From Accumulibacter jenkinsii (GTDB taxonomy: Bacteria; Pseudomonadota; Gammaproteobacteria; Burkholderiales; Rhodocyclaceae), in contig JAZKUF010000002.1 of NCBI GenBank assembly GCA_036625225.1, forward strand, positions 1 to 64,000: a DNA stretch of 64,000 bases, read 5' to 3'. The notes beneath the pieces were generated by a model. It made no database searches, was not told the DNA's origin, and worked only from the letters and a program-made list of their open reading frames with translations. The translations under genes were made by a program, and so were the position numbers. This document shows, in pieces, positions 1 to 8,374 of the stretch; the stretch's first letter is position 1, and every line of letters starts with the position of its first letter.

Positions 1-1
1 A

Positions 2-310
2 TTTATCAACACCTTGTTCACCCAAAAGCCGGCGTTTGAGGAGTTCGTTCGTTCAGCTGAGGGCGTGCCGCGAGATGCCATTAACATCATTGGCGTTGCC
101 GCGCAGAAGGCGCTCGATAACGCCATCTCGGTACCAGATATTCGGGCAGCTGCGAGGACATGGTACACCAGGGCGAAGCAGCAGGCCGTAAGCACTAAAC
201 CGCGCGCCCAAGAACTGCTAAACTGGATTGTTGACGAAGTAATTCAGCATCGACAAGCAAGGGCTTTCCTTCTTGGGTCGGAACCTGAATCCGTGGGCGA
301 AAAATATTAA
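2..310 (+). pseudogene. AAA ATPase (ORC-CDC6-like), upstream piece, disrupted
   Basis: The reading frame is open to the window edge, so the N-terminal ATPase part lies outside. What is visible (about 100 residues, with VPRDAIN, AAARTWY and the helical LLNWIVDEVIQHRQARAFLL) resembles the C-terminal helical region of bacterial ORC-CDC6-like AAA ATPases. The frame ends in TAA at 308-310, just where a transposon begins. A second piece, beginning near 1961, continues the same domain (ELIDFLYDARVLHLI, RFNVYALDYGCYVDL). I therefore read this as one gene cut by the IS1380-type insertion. The family name is from memory of similar proteins and is moderately sure; the split is clearer. Confidence 0.6.
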
Positions 311-1945
311 TTCATTTCGAATGAAATATAATCATGATTTTTCAGCTGGCCGATCAATTTTCCCCCTCAAAGGCGGTCAAATACCCCCCGGTCAGCATCG
401 GAAAGCGTGGCGCAGCGGCGCGATGTCATGTCCAGACCCTCTTTCCCTGTCAGCCAGGCAAGACTACCCCTTCCTGCCCGGAGGACTGCCGGAAGCGCAT
501 CGAGGACGATCCCGTGCGGTCTCATGGACTTCGCGCCGCCAGCAGTCGCGCCTGAACATGGGCGAAGACCGGCACGATGTGACCTGCGCAGGCGCCAAAG
601 TCGAGGAACAGGTACCGCGCCCTGGTGATGAACTGCGCCCCCCGGTACATGACTTCCTGCAATACGGTCTTCAGGCGACGACGCATGGCCGGATGTCTGA
701 CCGACGACAGTTCGCCGATCAGCCCCAGTTGGCCGATCAGACGCAAACAGTTGTAGGCGAACATCGCGACATGCAGCACCGCATCGTTGGTATCGAACTT
801 GCCCGAGGGCAGTCGTTCCAGATCGAGGTCGGTCTTGATCTCCGAATGGAACTGCTCGTGCGTGCCGTGATCCTGGTAGCGCTCGATGACCATTTCGGGC
901 GCTTCGACAAGGCTCGTCCACCAGCCTTCGATCTCGACTTCGGGTTCCGGCAAGCGCTTCCCCTTCTTGTCGATGGTCCGTTCGACGACCCGAACGATCA
1001 GGCGAAAGCGTCGGTGCTCCTTTTTCCAGGCGCGCTCCACGTCAAGATTCAGGAGGGCCTCCCGTTTGCCGGGGCGAACCTCCCGAAAGGCATTGGCGGC
1101 TTCAGCCCGGGCAACCCACGTCGGCTTCTTTTTCGCGGCGGCCTGGCCGCGCGGGTTCCATTTGATGAGGTACTCAAAGCCGCGGCCAAGAGATGCCATC
1201 CGATCCCGCTCCTGTGCGTGCGCGAACAGCAGGCAGGCGCTGTCAAAGCCACTGTCGGAGCGGACCAGCACCGGGCTAGCGGCCGGCACCAAACGGGCGA
1301 CACGCGGGAAGACTCGCTCCAGGAAGTAGTCCGTCTCCAGGGCCGAGTGCTGTTTGCCAGGTCGCAGTTCGAGTCCGATGCTCCAGCCCTCGTTACCCAG
1401 GTAGGCGGCAATCGGGGTGTAGCCGTCAAAGCCCTGGTAGGTGCGACTGACTTCTTCCTTCCGGCTGTTGCTGTTGTCCATCGCGAAGGTGTCGAAGTCC
1501 AGGCAGACGTAGCCCTTGTGCGCGGTGATCGGCGCTTTGCCCAGTTTCAGCAGGCGCAGGCTGGCTTCATCGGTGTGCTCGCGCAGTTTAGCCCCCTGGG
1601 CATCCAGTTGCTGGCGCAGCCATGCGCTGCTCGGCACCTTGCCAATCGACAGCGCTTCGCGAAAGAAACGATCCTTGCGGAAGGGTTCGATCGCCTCAAA
1701 GTCGTTCTTGCCCAGCGAAATCAAGGCCGTCAGGCTCTTGAACAGATCCGCGGTGGTCATGCGGCCTGTGGCTACCGGCATCGCCGCGCCAAGAATCTGA
1801 TCAACCTGCGCCACTTCGCAGCATTGGCCGATCAACGACAGGCCAGCGCAGGAGGTCTGCTGGCGGTGCGATTCCTTCAGGGAAAAACGGGGCATGTTCA
1901 ATTTTGGTGAAAAGTGGTGACGCCAAATTTAACACACAATCAACA
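311..1945 (-). mobile_element. IS1380-family insertion element (ends approximate)
   Basis: A single transposase gene on the minus strand sits between two pieces of one ATPase gene. The left limit is set by the broken frame at about 310 and the right limit by the resumption of the target frame near 1961. I could not find convincing terminal inverted repeats or a target duplication. TTAA occurs at 307-310 and 1929-1932, but that is too short to prove anything. Ends may be off by tens of bases. Confidence 0.55.
522..1901 (-). CDS. IS1380-family transposase
   Basis: This is a DDE transposase of 459 residues, a normal length for IS1380 family enzymes. It would catalyse cut-and-paste movement of the surrounding element. 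Candidate catalytic residues are visible as the Asp in YVCLDFDTFAMDN (about residue 150), the Asp in LVRSDSGFDS (about 215) and the Glu in EQFHSEIKTDLDLERLPSG (about 355). The chosen start is MNMPRFSLK, the usual N-terminus of this family. The frame appears intact, so the copy could be active. A long plus-strand ORF over the same bases is its antisense shadow. Confidence 0.9.
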   Translation of the reverse strand: MNMPRFSLKESHRQQTSCAGLSLIGQCCEVAQVDQILGAAMPVATGRMTTADLFKSLTALISLGKNDFEAIEPFRKDRFFREALSIGKVPSSAWLRQQLDAQGAKLREHTDEASLRLLKLGKAPITAHKGYVCLDFDTFAMDNSNSRKEEVSRTYQGFDGYTPIAAYLGNEGWSIGLELRPGKQHSALETDYFLERVFPRVARLVPAASPVLVRSDSGFDSACLLFAHAQERDRMASLGRGFEYLIKWNPRGQAAAKKKPTWVARAEAANAFREVRPGKREALLNLDVERAWKKEHRRFRLIVRVVERTIDKKGKRLPEPEVEIEGWWTSLVEAPEMVIERYQDHGTHEQFHSEIKTDLDLERLPSGKFDTNDAVLHVAMFAYNCLRLIGQLGLIGELSSVRHPAMRRRLKTVLQEVMYRGAQFITRARYLFLDFGACAGHIVPVFAHVQARLLAARSP

Positions 1946-1960
1946 GGTTGCATATTTTTT

Positions 1961-2299
1961 ATGACAAAAGCACACGGATTAAGGTCAGAAGTAAAAGACG
2001 AGTTGATTGATTTTTTATACGACGCGCGTGTCCTTCACCTCATTAGGCAAGGGGTTTCAGCGCAAGACATTCCTGGGCGGCGTTTCAATGTCTACGCATT
2101 GGACTATGGCTGCTACGTAGATTTGATCAATACGTCACGGGCACCACAGGGGCTTTTTGAGGCCGACATAGAGGGTAATTGCGGCTTCGTGGATGTTCCA
2201 CATACGGACTTCCGTTCAATCAGGCGGGCCATCCTAGAGCTTTTCCCATTCTACGCTCAGGAAGTAGGTGGCGAGCCGCGATGTCACAGGGCTTTTTGA
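1961..2299 (+). pseudogene. AAA ATPase (ORC-CDC6-like), downstream piece
   Basis: About 112 residues with ELIDFLYDARVLHLI, DIPGRRFNVYALDYGCYVDL and FRSIRRAILELF look like the C-terminal winged-helix-type end of the ATPase whose upstream part stops at 310. The ORF runs back to 1904, but residues before about 1961 are probably transposon-derived. ATG 1961 is the first start that could belong to the old gene or rescue translation; there is no good ribosome site. The last few residues (GGEPRCHRAF) do not look like the natural C-terminus, so the 3' end may also have been altered. Confidence 0.55.
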
Positions 2300-2346
2300 T
2301 CCCTACAGTCGTCCAGATCGGGCTAGGTCGAAGCTGAGTCCGCACC

Positions 2347-2559
2347 TACGGATGCCTGGATGACATCGCCAAGACCGAACAGATCGGTGCGTCGTTTTTG
2401 AGTCGCATCATCCGGTTGGCGCTACTGGCACCGGATATCCTGAAAGCTGTGCTTGTGGGCAAGCAGCCGGCTTCGCTGACGTTGAAGGACCTGATGGCGC
2501 CGTTTCCGGTGGAGTGGGCGGGGCAGAGGATGCGGTTTGGGATGGGTGGTCGGGGATAA
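2347..2559 (+). pseudogene. Large serine recombinase, C-terminal remnant
   Basis: Seventy in-frame codons ending at TAA read DDIAKTEQIGASFLSRIIRL, then LALLAPDILKAVLVGKQPAS and LTLKDLM. This matches the C-terminal pattern typical of resolvase/invertase-type large serine recombinases (IAxxEGxSxxYVxRLLxLAFLAPDIxxAIxxGxQP). No start codon or catalytic domain precedes it, so it is a leftover tail of a lost mobile element. Family assignment is by pattern memory. Confidence 0.6.
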
Positions 2560-2740
2560 GTCCATGCTTGTCGCCGGGCAGTTGTCGATTACAATCTCCC
2601 TCGGTGCTGCCCTTTAGAGCTAAAGTTCAGCGAGCTTTGTCTGCTGCAGACAGATCACCGGTTGAGCCGGACGCTTTCGGCGCGGAAGATAAACGCCATC
2701 CGTTTCGCGCGGGATCTCATTTACCCTGTTGCTGTACGCT

Positions 2741-3250
2741 ATGGCCAAGACATATTTTCTCTGTTTCCTTATCCGAGATCATGCGGACGATCTCATAGTT
2801 GAGGTTCGCAAAGAAGAAGCGACGCGCCTTCGCTTGATGCTTGACGACGGTAGCTCTCCGTCGAGGACGACGCGCTTCTTTGTATTTGATGCCGTTGACG
2901 GGCGGTCAATCGCTATAAATCTCTCCGATGTTCAGGCCGTTCGTTTTCTCTGGGACGCTGTGGCTCTCCCACCCGATACCAAGCGTGCTGAGGGAGCGAT
3001 TGAGATTCTCTTGCGTGGACGAAAAGCTCCCTTGGAGGAGTATCCGGATTCGCCTGAACAGCTATTCGATCTGTTTACCAATTTGGGCTATGGACCGGAA
3101 ACCGTGCCTTATCCCAGCTTCGACGACGCGGATGGTGAACCACTTCAGTTAAACGCGAACGAAATCGTCTCGGTGGTCGTGCCAACTCATCTTCTGAGTG
3201 AGGGTGCTCGCTTGGCTGCCATAGAAGACGGGCTGGAAGACGACGCGTAG
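2741..3250 (+). CDS. Hypothetical protein
   Basis: The product has 169 residues from ATG 2741 (MAKTYFLCFLIRDHADDL); a longer reading from ATG 2729 adds four residues. I do not recognise the family. It is acidic, has no signal peptide or membrane segment, and mixes short beta-like stretches (TRFFVFDAVDGRSIAINLSD) with an acidic C-terminus (AIEDGLEDDA). It lies alone between a recombinase remnant and an ihfB fragment, within mobile-element debris. Codon use is ordinary and the frame is clean, so it is probably a real accessory gene. Confidence 0.5.
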   Translation: MAKTYFLCFLIRDHADDLIVEVRKEEATRLRLMLDDGSSPSRTTRFFVFDAVDGRSIAINLSDVQAVRFLWDAVALPPDTKRAEGAIEILLRGRKAPLEEYPDSPEQLFDLFTNLGYGPETVPYPSFDDADGEPLQLNANEIVSVVVPTHLLSEGARLAAIEDGLEDDA

Positions 3251-3259
3251 AATGCTGGC

Positions 3260-3343
3260 ATGACCCGTTCCGAACTCGTCGCCCGGCTCGCCGCACACTT
3301 CCCGCAACTCACCCCAAAAGATGCCGAGCTTGCAGTCAAAGAG
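3260..3343 (+). pseudogene. ihfB: Integration host factor beta fragment
   Basis: Starting ten bases after the preceding stop, 28 codons read MTRSELVARLAAHFPQLTPK, then DAELAVKE. This is the exact style of the N-terminus of IHF beta (MTKSELIERLA...KDAEAAVK). After VKE the similarity ends abruptly (TRPNPVLEHP), about 25 bases before the left inverted repeat of the IS1634-type element. IHF beta is normally about 95-100 residues, so this is a truncated copy. It may be a dead fragment carried by rearrangement, with the working ihfB elsewhere. Confidence 0.7.
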
Positions 3344-3367
3344 ACTCGCCCCAATCCGGTTCTTGAG

Positions 3368-3382
3368 CACCCGAGTTCGACA
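3368..3382 (+). repeat. Left terminal inverted repeat of the IS1634-type element
   Basis: CACCCGAGTTCGACA is repeated in inverted orientation at 5256-5270 without mismatch. Confidence 0.8.
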
Positions 3383-3434
3383 AAAATACGGCTAAGTGTT
3401 TGTTTGTGAGCAATTCACCGGTTCAGAATTGTCA

Positions 3435-5114
3435 CTACAAACGTCTGGCGGAGGGCTCGGGCAAGGCGACGGTTTCGAACAGCTCCTTCTGTTGAGGGGT
3501 GATGGCGGACAGGCCGGATGCCGACTGGCGTTGGTGCAGCGTGATCTGGTGGTACTGGATCCGGCGGGCGATCTCCAGAGCGCGCTCCGGGGAGAGGGGG
3601 CTGTCCTTGGCCTTCAGGCGCAGGCGCAGCACCCGATAGAGCAGCAGTGCCAGGAAACAGATCAAGGCGTGCGCCCGGATGCGATCCGGCAAGCGATGGA
3701 AGACCGGCGCGATTTCGATCTCGGACTTCAGAACACGGAACCCCCGTTCGATGTCGGCCAGCGCCTTGTAGCGCGCCACGATCTCGATCGGGGGAGCATC
3801 CGGGACGTTGGAAACGAGGATCAGCTTGCCATCCATCAGCCGCGCGCGCGTCAGCGCACGTTCGTCGATCGCGTAGGTAAACACCTCGGAGGCGAGATTG
3901 ACCTTGATGAGGTGCGCCAGATGCGCGTCAGCCACTGCCTTGTAGAAACGGGCCGTCGTGCCAGGGTCTGAGAGCTTCTTGCCCGGATGGGTCCGGCCGG
4001 CCTCCTGAGCATCGAGTTTCTCCGCCCACATCGCGGCATCGGCCTCCAGCGCCGCGATGCGCTCATCGCGGACGCGACTCTGCTCGCTGGCCCTATCGGG
4101 GCGATGGGCAACGACCAGACGAAACCCCTGCCACTTCATCTCGCCGAAGACCTCTTGCGTCGCAGACTGGCAGCTCTTCTCGTGGAAAGGGGCAAGCAAG
4201 CTATCGAAATCCCCGTAGCGCCGGGCCGGAACGGCCAGAATGAACTCCAGCGGCTGACCGCCGACCCGCAACGCCCGGATGGCTTCGAGGTTGTCAAGAC
4301 TGAGCAGACCGCGGTCGGCGACCAGTACCACGCGCCTGATCGGATAGCGCGCCAGCACTTTCTCGATCGTCGGTACCCGTGTCATTGTCTCGCCGGTATT
4401 GCCGGCAAAGACCTCGTGGTGAATCGGCAATCCTTCCGCCGTCTGGACCACCCCGAGCATTACCTGGCGCACCGTCCCGCCCTCCTTGGCATGGCCAAAG
4501 TGCCGCAGGTCCTCGGACTCGTCGCTACTCCCTTCGGCACGGATGGTCGTCAGGTCGTAGAAGACGATCGCCAACTCCTGATCGATCAACGGCCGCAGGA
4601 GGCCTGCCAAGGCGTCGTCGACCCGGTCGGCGCTCTCCGCCAGCGTATCCATCGTGCGCAGCAGGTGCTGGTGGTTCACCGACTCCGCGCTGACCTCGGG
4701 AACGCGCGTGCCCTCCAGCCAACGCAGGATACCCAGTTTGGATTCCGGATCACACAGCCGGTTGAACACCATCACCCGCAACAGGCGTTCCGCGTCGAAC
4801 GTGTGGCGGTTGCGCAGCAACCGGCGAAAGGCGTCGGCAAAGCCCAGTTCCTTCCACAAGGCGGTCAGCAGCCAGGTATCACCGACCGAGAGCGCCGGCG
4901 CAAAGGCGACCTCGCCGGTCCCTTCCTCCAGGGAAGGCTTGCCAGCCGCCCGCAACAGGCCGTTGAGCAGCGAGTCAGACTCGCCGGATCGTACGGATTC
5001 GATGCGCCCCAGGGTAGCGATGACCCGCTGACGAGGCGCCCCGGAGGGGTCTCGGTAAGACTCGACGAGCTTGACGTACTGGCGCGGGCCGGACGTGGTG
5101 ATCTTCACGAACAT
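3435..5114 (-). CDS. IS1634-family transposase
   Basis: This DDE transposase has 559 residues when started at MFVKITTSGPRQYVKLVESY, the typical family N-terminus; the frame extends nine codons further upstream. The likely catalytic residues are in IVFYDLTTIRAEG (Asp, about residue 190), VVLVADRGLLSLDNL (Asp, about 270) and LADIERGFRVLKSEIEIAPV (Glu, about 460). The C-terminal YREK-like region RIRAHALICFLALLLYRVL is also present. The reading frame is complete, so the element may still move. It ends 53 bases inside the left inverted repeat. Confidence 0.9.
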   Translation of the reverse strand: MFVKITTSGPRQYVKLVESYRDPSGAPRQRVIATLGRIESVRSGESDSLLNGLLRAAGKPSLEEGTGEVAFAPALSVGDTWLLTALWKELGFADAFRRLLRNRHTFDAERLLRVMVFNRLCDPESKLGILRWLEGTRVPEVSAESVNHQHLLRTMDTLAESADRVDDALAGLLRPLIDQELAIVFYDLTTIRAEGSSDESEDLRHFGHAKEGGTVRQVMLGVVQTAEGLPIHHEVFAGNTGETMTRVPTIEKVLARYPIRRVVLVADRGLLSLDNLEAIRALRVGGQPLEFILAVPARRYGDFDSLLAPFHEKSCQSATQEVFGEMKWQGFRLVVAHRPDRASEQSRVRDERIAALEADAAMWAEKLDAQEAGRTHPGKKLSDPGTTARFYKAVADAHLAHLIKVNLASEVFTYAIDERALTRARLMDGKLILVSNVPDAPPIEIVARYKALADIERGFRVLKSEIEIAPVFHRLPDRIRAHALICFLALLLYRVLRLRLKAKDSPLSPERALEIARRIQYHQITLHQRQSASGLSAITPQQKELFETVALPEPSARRL

Positions 5115-5255
5115 GTCGCTACAGTATCCCCATACCGGCATGTTTGCAATAGTCTTTTAGGCCAAACGTGTCACTACACGAAGTTTCCGGCGGTGCGCCA
5201 ACTCCTTGTTTTTATTGCGGCCCAAGCCGGGATTATGCGTTTGGCACGCGAAAAG

Positions 5256-5270
5256 TGTCGAACTCGGGTG
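5256..5270 (-). repeat. Right terminal inverted repeat of the IS1634-type element
   Basis: TGTCGAACTCGGGTG on the plus strand is the reverse complement of the sequence at 3368-3382. Confidence 0.8.
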
Positions 5271-5343
5271 AGCATGTCGCATTCCGCGCCGGGTCAGTTC
5301 GACCTCACGTCGAATCTCGGTAGGTGAAAAGGCAGTTTTTCCA

Positions 5344-5544
5344 ATGATCGAACCAGAGTCAAACGAAACCTATGAGATCGAGTTGTGCAGCGGGGAACAT
5401 CGCCGTTGGCGGTATCTCGGACCGGATTTCCGCTCCTCGGTTTGGTGGCGTGATCTGGAAACCGGGTCCGAGTTTAACGAAGCGAGCCTGATGTATGTCT
5501 GGCAGATCATCCGAAAACAAGAGGATCCAGCTGCGGAGTCGTAG
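5344..5544 (+). CDS. Small hypothetical protein
   Basis: The product has 66 residues, starting MIEPESNETYEIELCSGEHR. It is acidic, rich in Trp and Arg (RRWRYLGPDF, VWWRDLE), and ends MYVWQIIRKQEDPAAES. I recognise no family. It follows the IS1634-type element directly and is seven bases upstream of another small ORF, so the two may be co-transcribed. No strong ribosome site is visible. Moderate confidence that it is a gene. Confidence 0.4.
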   Translation: MIEPESNETYEIELCSGEHRRWRYLGPDFRSSVWWRDLETGSEFNEASLMYVWQIIRKQEDPAAES

Positions 5545-5551
5545 CACAAGA

Positions 5552-5713
5552 ATGTCGAACCAGATTCCTCCATCAACCCCGGAAATCAACCGTCTAAGAG
5601 CCGCTGCAGCCCTGATAGCGGGCCTGGCCGACTCACGCCTCTCCTTCGAAGGGGCTACGTTTATGACTTCGCTCTGCGAATGGACGGTCGAGAACGTGCC
5701 TGACGATCCCTAG
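5552..5713 (+). CDS. Small hypothetical protein
   Basis: The product has 53 residues from ATG 5552 (MSNQIPPSTPEINRLRAAAA). It has a helix-prone middle (LRAAAALIAGLADSRLSF) and an acidic tail (EWTVENVPDDP). It starts eight bases after the previous stop, which suggests a two-gene unit. I do not recognise it. A longer reading from 5495 overlaps the upstream gene and is less likely. Confidence 0.35.
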   Translation: MSNQIPPSTPEINRLRAAAALIAGLADSRLSFEGATFMTSLCEWTVENVPDDP

Positions 5714-5855
5714 ATCGTGAAACCGGCGGAGACGGTGGGCAACGGTCTGAAACGCATCAAGATGGCATTGTCGTCTGTCACATGAATGATTTCAGCTATC
5801 TGTTGCACCACTGTGAATATGTCATTCGGGTAGAGCAGCAGCCCTTGAAAGGGAT

Positions 5856-5864
5856 CTACACAAG
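5856..5864 (+). repeat. Target-site duplication, left copy
   Basis: CTACACAAG abuts the left inverted repeat of the element and is repeated at 7785-7793. Confidence 0.85.
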
Positions 5865-7784
5865 GGCCTTGATCATCATTCCGGCCAAAGTTGAGTGTTG
5901 CGCAGGGTGAAAGCCCTGCGGGAGAGTGGCAGGACCCTCGAAATCCCGTACCCTTGGGGTGCGAACCAACCGAGGGAGAAAGAAGATGCTCGAACGTCCT
6001 GCCGGGACTGACTATAGCCCAGACACGAGGCGGATGTCACTGCGCGCGGTACGGCCATTGAGGGTCGGTGGTCGTCCCAAGCTGCGCCGCTCGCGCCTGG
6101 AACGGGCGGAGAAGCTTGAGAAGGCTGCCGTCCGCCTGGCGGCGGGAGAGCCGCAACGGCAGGTGGCCGAGGACCTCGGCCTGGCACGCAGTACCTTGCA
6201 GGAGTGGTGCAAGCCGGTTGCGGCGGGCGCGCCCCCCGCGGTCCTGGCGGCCTGGGTGGAGACCCCGGAAGGCGTGCGGTGGCTGCATCAGCTGGTGTTG
6301 GCAGCGCACTTCACCATCACCCTGCAGGGCGGCGCGGGGGTCCGGGTGGTGTGCCAATTCCTGGAGTTGAGCGGTCTGTCGGCATTTGTCGGCGCCAGCT
6401 ACGGTGCCCACCAGGGACTCAATGTGGCTCTGGAGGAAGCCGTGGTCGCCGTCGCGGGTGAGCAGCGCGCGGCATTGGCGCAGGACATGGCGCACCGGGA
6501 GATCACGGTCTGTGAGGACGAGACCTTCCATCCGCAGATCTGTCTGGTAGCGCTGGAGCCGGTGTCGGGCTTTCTTCTGCTGGAGCAGTATGCGGCGAAT
6601 CGCCAGTCGGCGACCTGGACGCAGGCGCTCCAGACGTCCCTGGTCGGGTTGAAAGTCACCGTGACCCAGGGCACCAGCGACGAGGCCCCGGCGTTGCATC
6701 GGCATGTCGAGGTGGACCTGGGCGCCCATCATTCGCCGGACCTTTTCCATGGTCAGCACGAGATTTCAAAGGCTACCAGCCGACACCTGGCTCGCCAGGT
6801 CCGACAGTCCGCGGCGACCGTGGCCGCCGCCCAGACGCGCTGGGCGGTTGAGCGGGCTGCCCGGCAGACGTACGAAGAGGAGTCGCCACGTCCCTGCGGT
6901 CGCCCGCCCGCGTTCGCCGCCCGCATCGACGCCGCCGTGAGCGAGGTGGTGCAGGCCGAATTCGCGCACACCCAGGCGCAGGCGCGTCAGTGCGAAGCCC
7001 GGGAACTGGTGCGTGAGCTGGGTATCCTGTATCACCCGTATGACCTGGAGCACGGACAGGCACAACCCGTCGAACAGGTCGCGCAGCGCCTCAACGACGT
7101 CTGGACGCGGCTCGGGCGTATCGCCGCGGCTGCTGATCTGCCGACGCGCGCCCGTGAACGCCTGGCCAAGGCGCAACGTCTGAGTACCCAAATGCTGGCC
7201 ACCCTCAGCTTTTTCTTCGCCACTCTGCAGGTGCAGGTCGAGGCCCTCGCGCTGCCACTCCCCCTGGAGCGTGCCCTCGTCGAACAACTGATTCCCGCGC
7301 TGTATCTGGAGCGCGTCGCCACGCGCAGCAAGCGCGCCGAGCCGCGTCACCGACTACGCACGCTGAGCGGCCAGTTGCTCGAACCGCTGCGCCACAGCAC
7401 GCATCCGATTCACGCCTTGCCGCCCGCCGACCTCGCGCGTCTGGAACAGGTGGCCGGCGACTGCGCCGATCGCTTCCAGCGCAGCAGCTCCGGGGTGGAG
7501 GGCCGCAATGGCCAACTGGCCCTTCATCACCATGGTCGCCATCGCCTGAGCGACCGCAAACTCGCGGCGCTCACCGCCGTGCACAACTACCACATCCGTC
7601 GCGCCGACGGCACGACCGCCGCCGAGCGCTTCTTTGGCCGTGCCCACGAAACGCTGTTCGCGCAGGTGCTCCAGCGCATGCCGCTGCCTCCACGGCCGGC
7701 ACGCCGACGACCCCGACCGCTCCAGCAGCCCTACCTGATGCCGCTGGCGGCGTAGCGGGAGTGGCCGGAACGATGATCAAGGCC
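5865..7784 (+). mobile_element. DUF6399-type insertion element with 9-bp target duplication
   Basis: The ends carry a near-perfect inverted repeat: 5865-5887 reads GGCCTTGATCATCATTCCGG then CCA, and 7762-7784 is its reverse complement with one mismatch. The sequence CTACACAAG occurs immediately outside both ends (5856-5864 and 7785-7793), a textbook 9-bp target-site duplication. The element is 1,920 bp with one gene. Undamaged repeats and duplication point to a recent insertion. Confidence 0.85.
5986..7755 (+). CDS. DUF6399-type transposase-like protein
   Basis: The product has 589 residues from ATG 5986, chosen because a purine-rich GGGAGAAAGAAG site abuts it; the frame extends back to 5926. 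The N-terminus holds a helix-turn-helix (AAGEPQRQVAEDLGLARSTL, residues about 50-72). A central region with acidic residues suits an RNase H-like DDE core (ITVCEDETFHPQI near 185, TQGTSDEAPAL near 230, HHSPDLFHGQHEISKA near 255). A Gln/Arg-rich helical part follows, then a conserved C-terminal block (RSSSGVEGRNGQLALHHHGR). It is the only gene in an element with inverted repeats and a target duplication, which makes transposase the best call. Catalytic residues are inferred, not proven. Confidence 0.7.
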   Translation: MLERPAGTDYSPDTRRMSLRAVRPLRVGGRPKLRRSRLERAEKLEKAAVRLAAGEPQRQVAEDLGLARSTLQEWCKPVAAGAPPAVLAAWVETPEGVRWLHQLVLAAHFTITLQGGAGVRVVCQFLELSGLSAFVGASYGAHQGLNVALEEAVVAVAGEQRAALAQDMAHREITVCEDETFHPQICLVALEPVSGFLLLEQYAANRQSATWTQALQTSLVGLKVTVTQGTSDEAPALHRHVEVDLGAHHSPDLFHGQHEISKATSRHLARQVRQSAATVAAAQTRWAVERAARQTYEEESPRPCGRPPAFAARIDAAVSEVVQAEFAHTQAQARQCEARELVRELGILYHPYDLEHGQAQPVEQVAQRLNDVWTRLGRIAAAADLPTRARERLAKAQRLSTQMLATLSFFFATLQVQVEALALPLPLERALVEQLIPALYLERVATRSKRAEPRHRLRTLSGQLLEPLRHSTHPIHALPPADLARLEQVAGDCADRFQRSSSGVEGRNGQLALHHHGRHRLSDRKLAALTAVHNYHIRRADGTTAAERFFGRAHETLFAQVLQRMPLPPRPARRRPRPLQQPYLMPLAA

Positions 7785-7793
7785 CTACACAAG
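7785..7793 (+). repeat. Target-site duplication, right copy
   Basis: CTACACAAG abuts the right inverted repeat and matches 5856-5864 exactly. Confidence 0.85.
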
Positions 7794-7951
7794 CCCTTTC
7801 CGGCGATGACCTGCCGGTTAGCTACCTTCTCGGCACCGGCCCGACTTCGTCCGTTCCATTCATCCACGAACCCCTCTTTGAGCAGGCAGCTTCCTGGAGC
7901 AGAGACTATCATCCCGATCAGACTTGCAGCTGCCTTTGGCGCCGCGATTTC

Positions 7952-8335
7952 TCATGGCGACTGGTCGGCTGCTGCCGACAGCTCTTTGGCAGGACGTCGC
8001 AACAACTCAATAAGTCTCCGGTGACCGTCCTCGAATCCCGGAGTACGCTGGAGGGCGTCTAGAAGCTCCGCCGGAGAAATCAGATCCTCGACTCCGTCCC
8101 ATGCAAAATTATCGATCTGTTCGTCGCTGTAGTCCGATCCCGAAAACAGGATGTCCAACGCTTGTTGTTGGTTCATAACCATTTGTGCAATTGTCTTCTT
8201 AACGCGCTCCCGGTCACCATTTAGCAAGAGAACCCGTCTCGCCAAGGCGAAGGCAGGTCTGTCGGGTTCGGGCGTGTCCAATCGGCTGAGTTCAGCGATC
8301 GCATTCAAGAAAACGTGATTCGTGCGACTTCTCAT
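7952..8335 (-). CDS. Hypothetical protein
   Basis: The product has 127 residues from ATG 8335 (MRSRTNHVFLNAIAELSRLD). The frame extends 42 codons upstream, but that part runs through an inverted repeat and looks non-coding. It is helical and Leu/Asp rich (RVLLLNGDRERVKKTIAQMV; SDEQIDNFAWDGVEDL; LLDALQRTPGFEDGHRRLIE). No family is recognised. It is transcribed away from the VWA-phosphatase-kinase genes. Either a GTG or this ATG could be the true start. Confidence 0.45.
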   Translation of the reverse strand: MRSRTNHVFLNAIAELSRLDTPEPDRPAFALARRVLLLNGDRERVKKTIAQMVMNQQQALDILFSGSDYSDEQIDNFAWDGVEDLISPAELLDALQRTPGFEDGHRRLIELLRRPAKELSAAADQSP

Positions 8336-8374
8336 GAGATCCTGGGACTTGTTGGCGGCGGAGCAAATCCGTAG

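Larger units (their letters stand above)
3368..5270 (-). mobile_element. IS1634-family insertion element
   Basis: The element is bounded by a perfect 15-bp inverted repeat, CACCCGAGTTCGACA at 3368-3382 and its reverse complement at 5256-5270, giving about 1,903 bp. It encodes one transposase on the minus strand. I see no target duplication beyond the two bases AG at both edges, so the flanks may have been rearranged after insertion. The left flank holds an ihfB fragment. Confidence 0.8.

Noticed and set aside
273..1910. 545-codon plus-strand ORF
   Set aside because: It is antisense to the intact IS1380-type transposase and shows no recognisable protein; an effect of GC-rich codons.
307..1932. 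TTAA as target duplication of the IS1380 element
   Set aside because: Four bases only, and no inverted repeats abut them.
3987..5327. 446-codon plus-strand ORF
   Set aside because: Antisense to the IS1634-type transposase with clear catalytic motifs.
7795..8061. Open plus-strand frame after the DUF6399 element
   Set aside because: It reads as coding-like for about 80 residues but lacks a start and partly overlaps the antisense gene at 7952-8335; possibly a remnant, not supportable.
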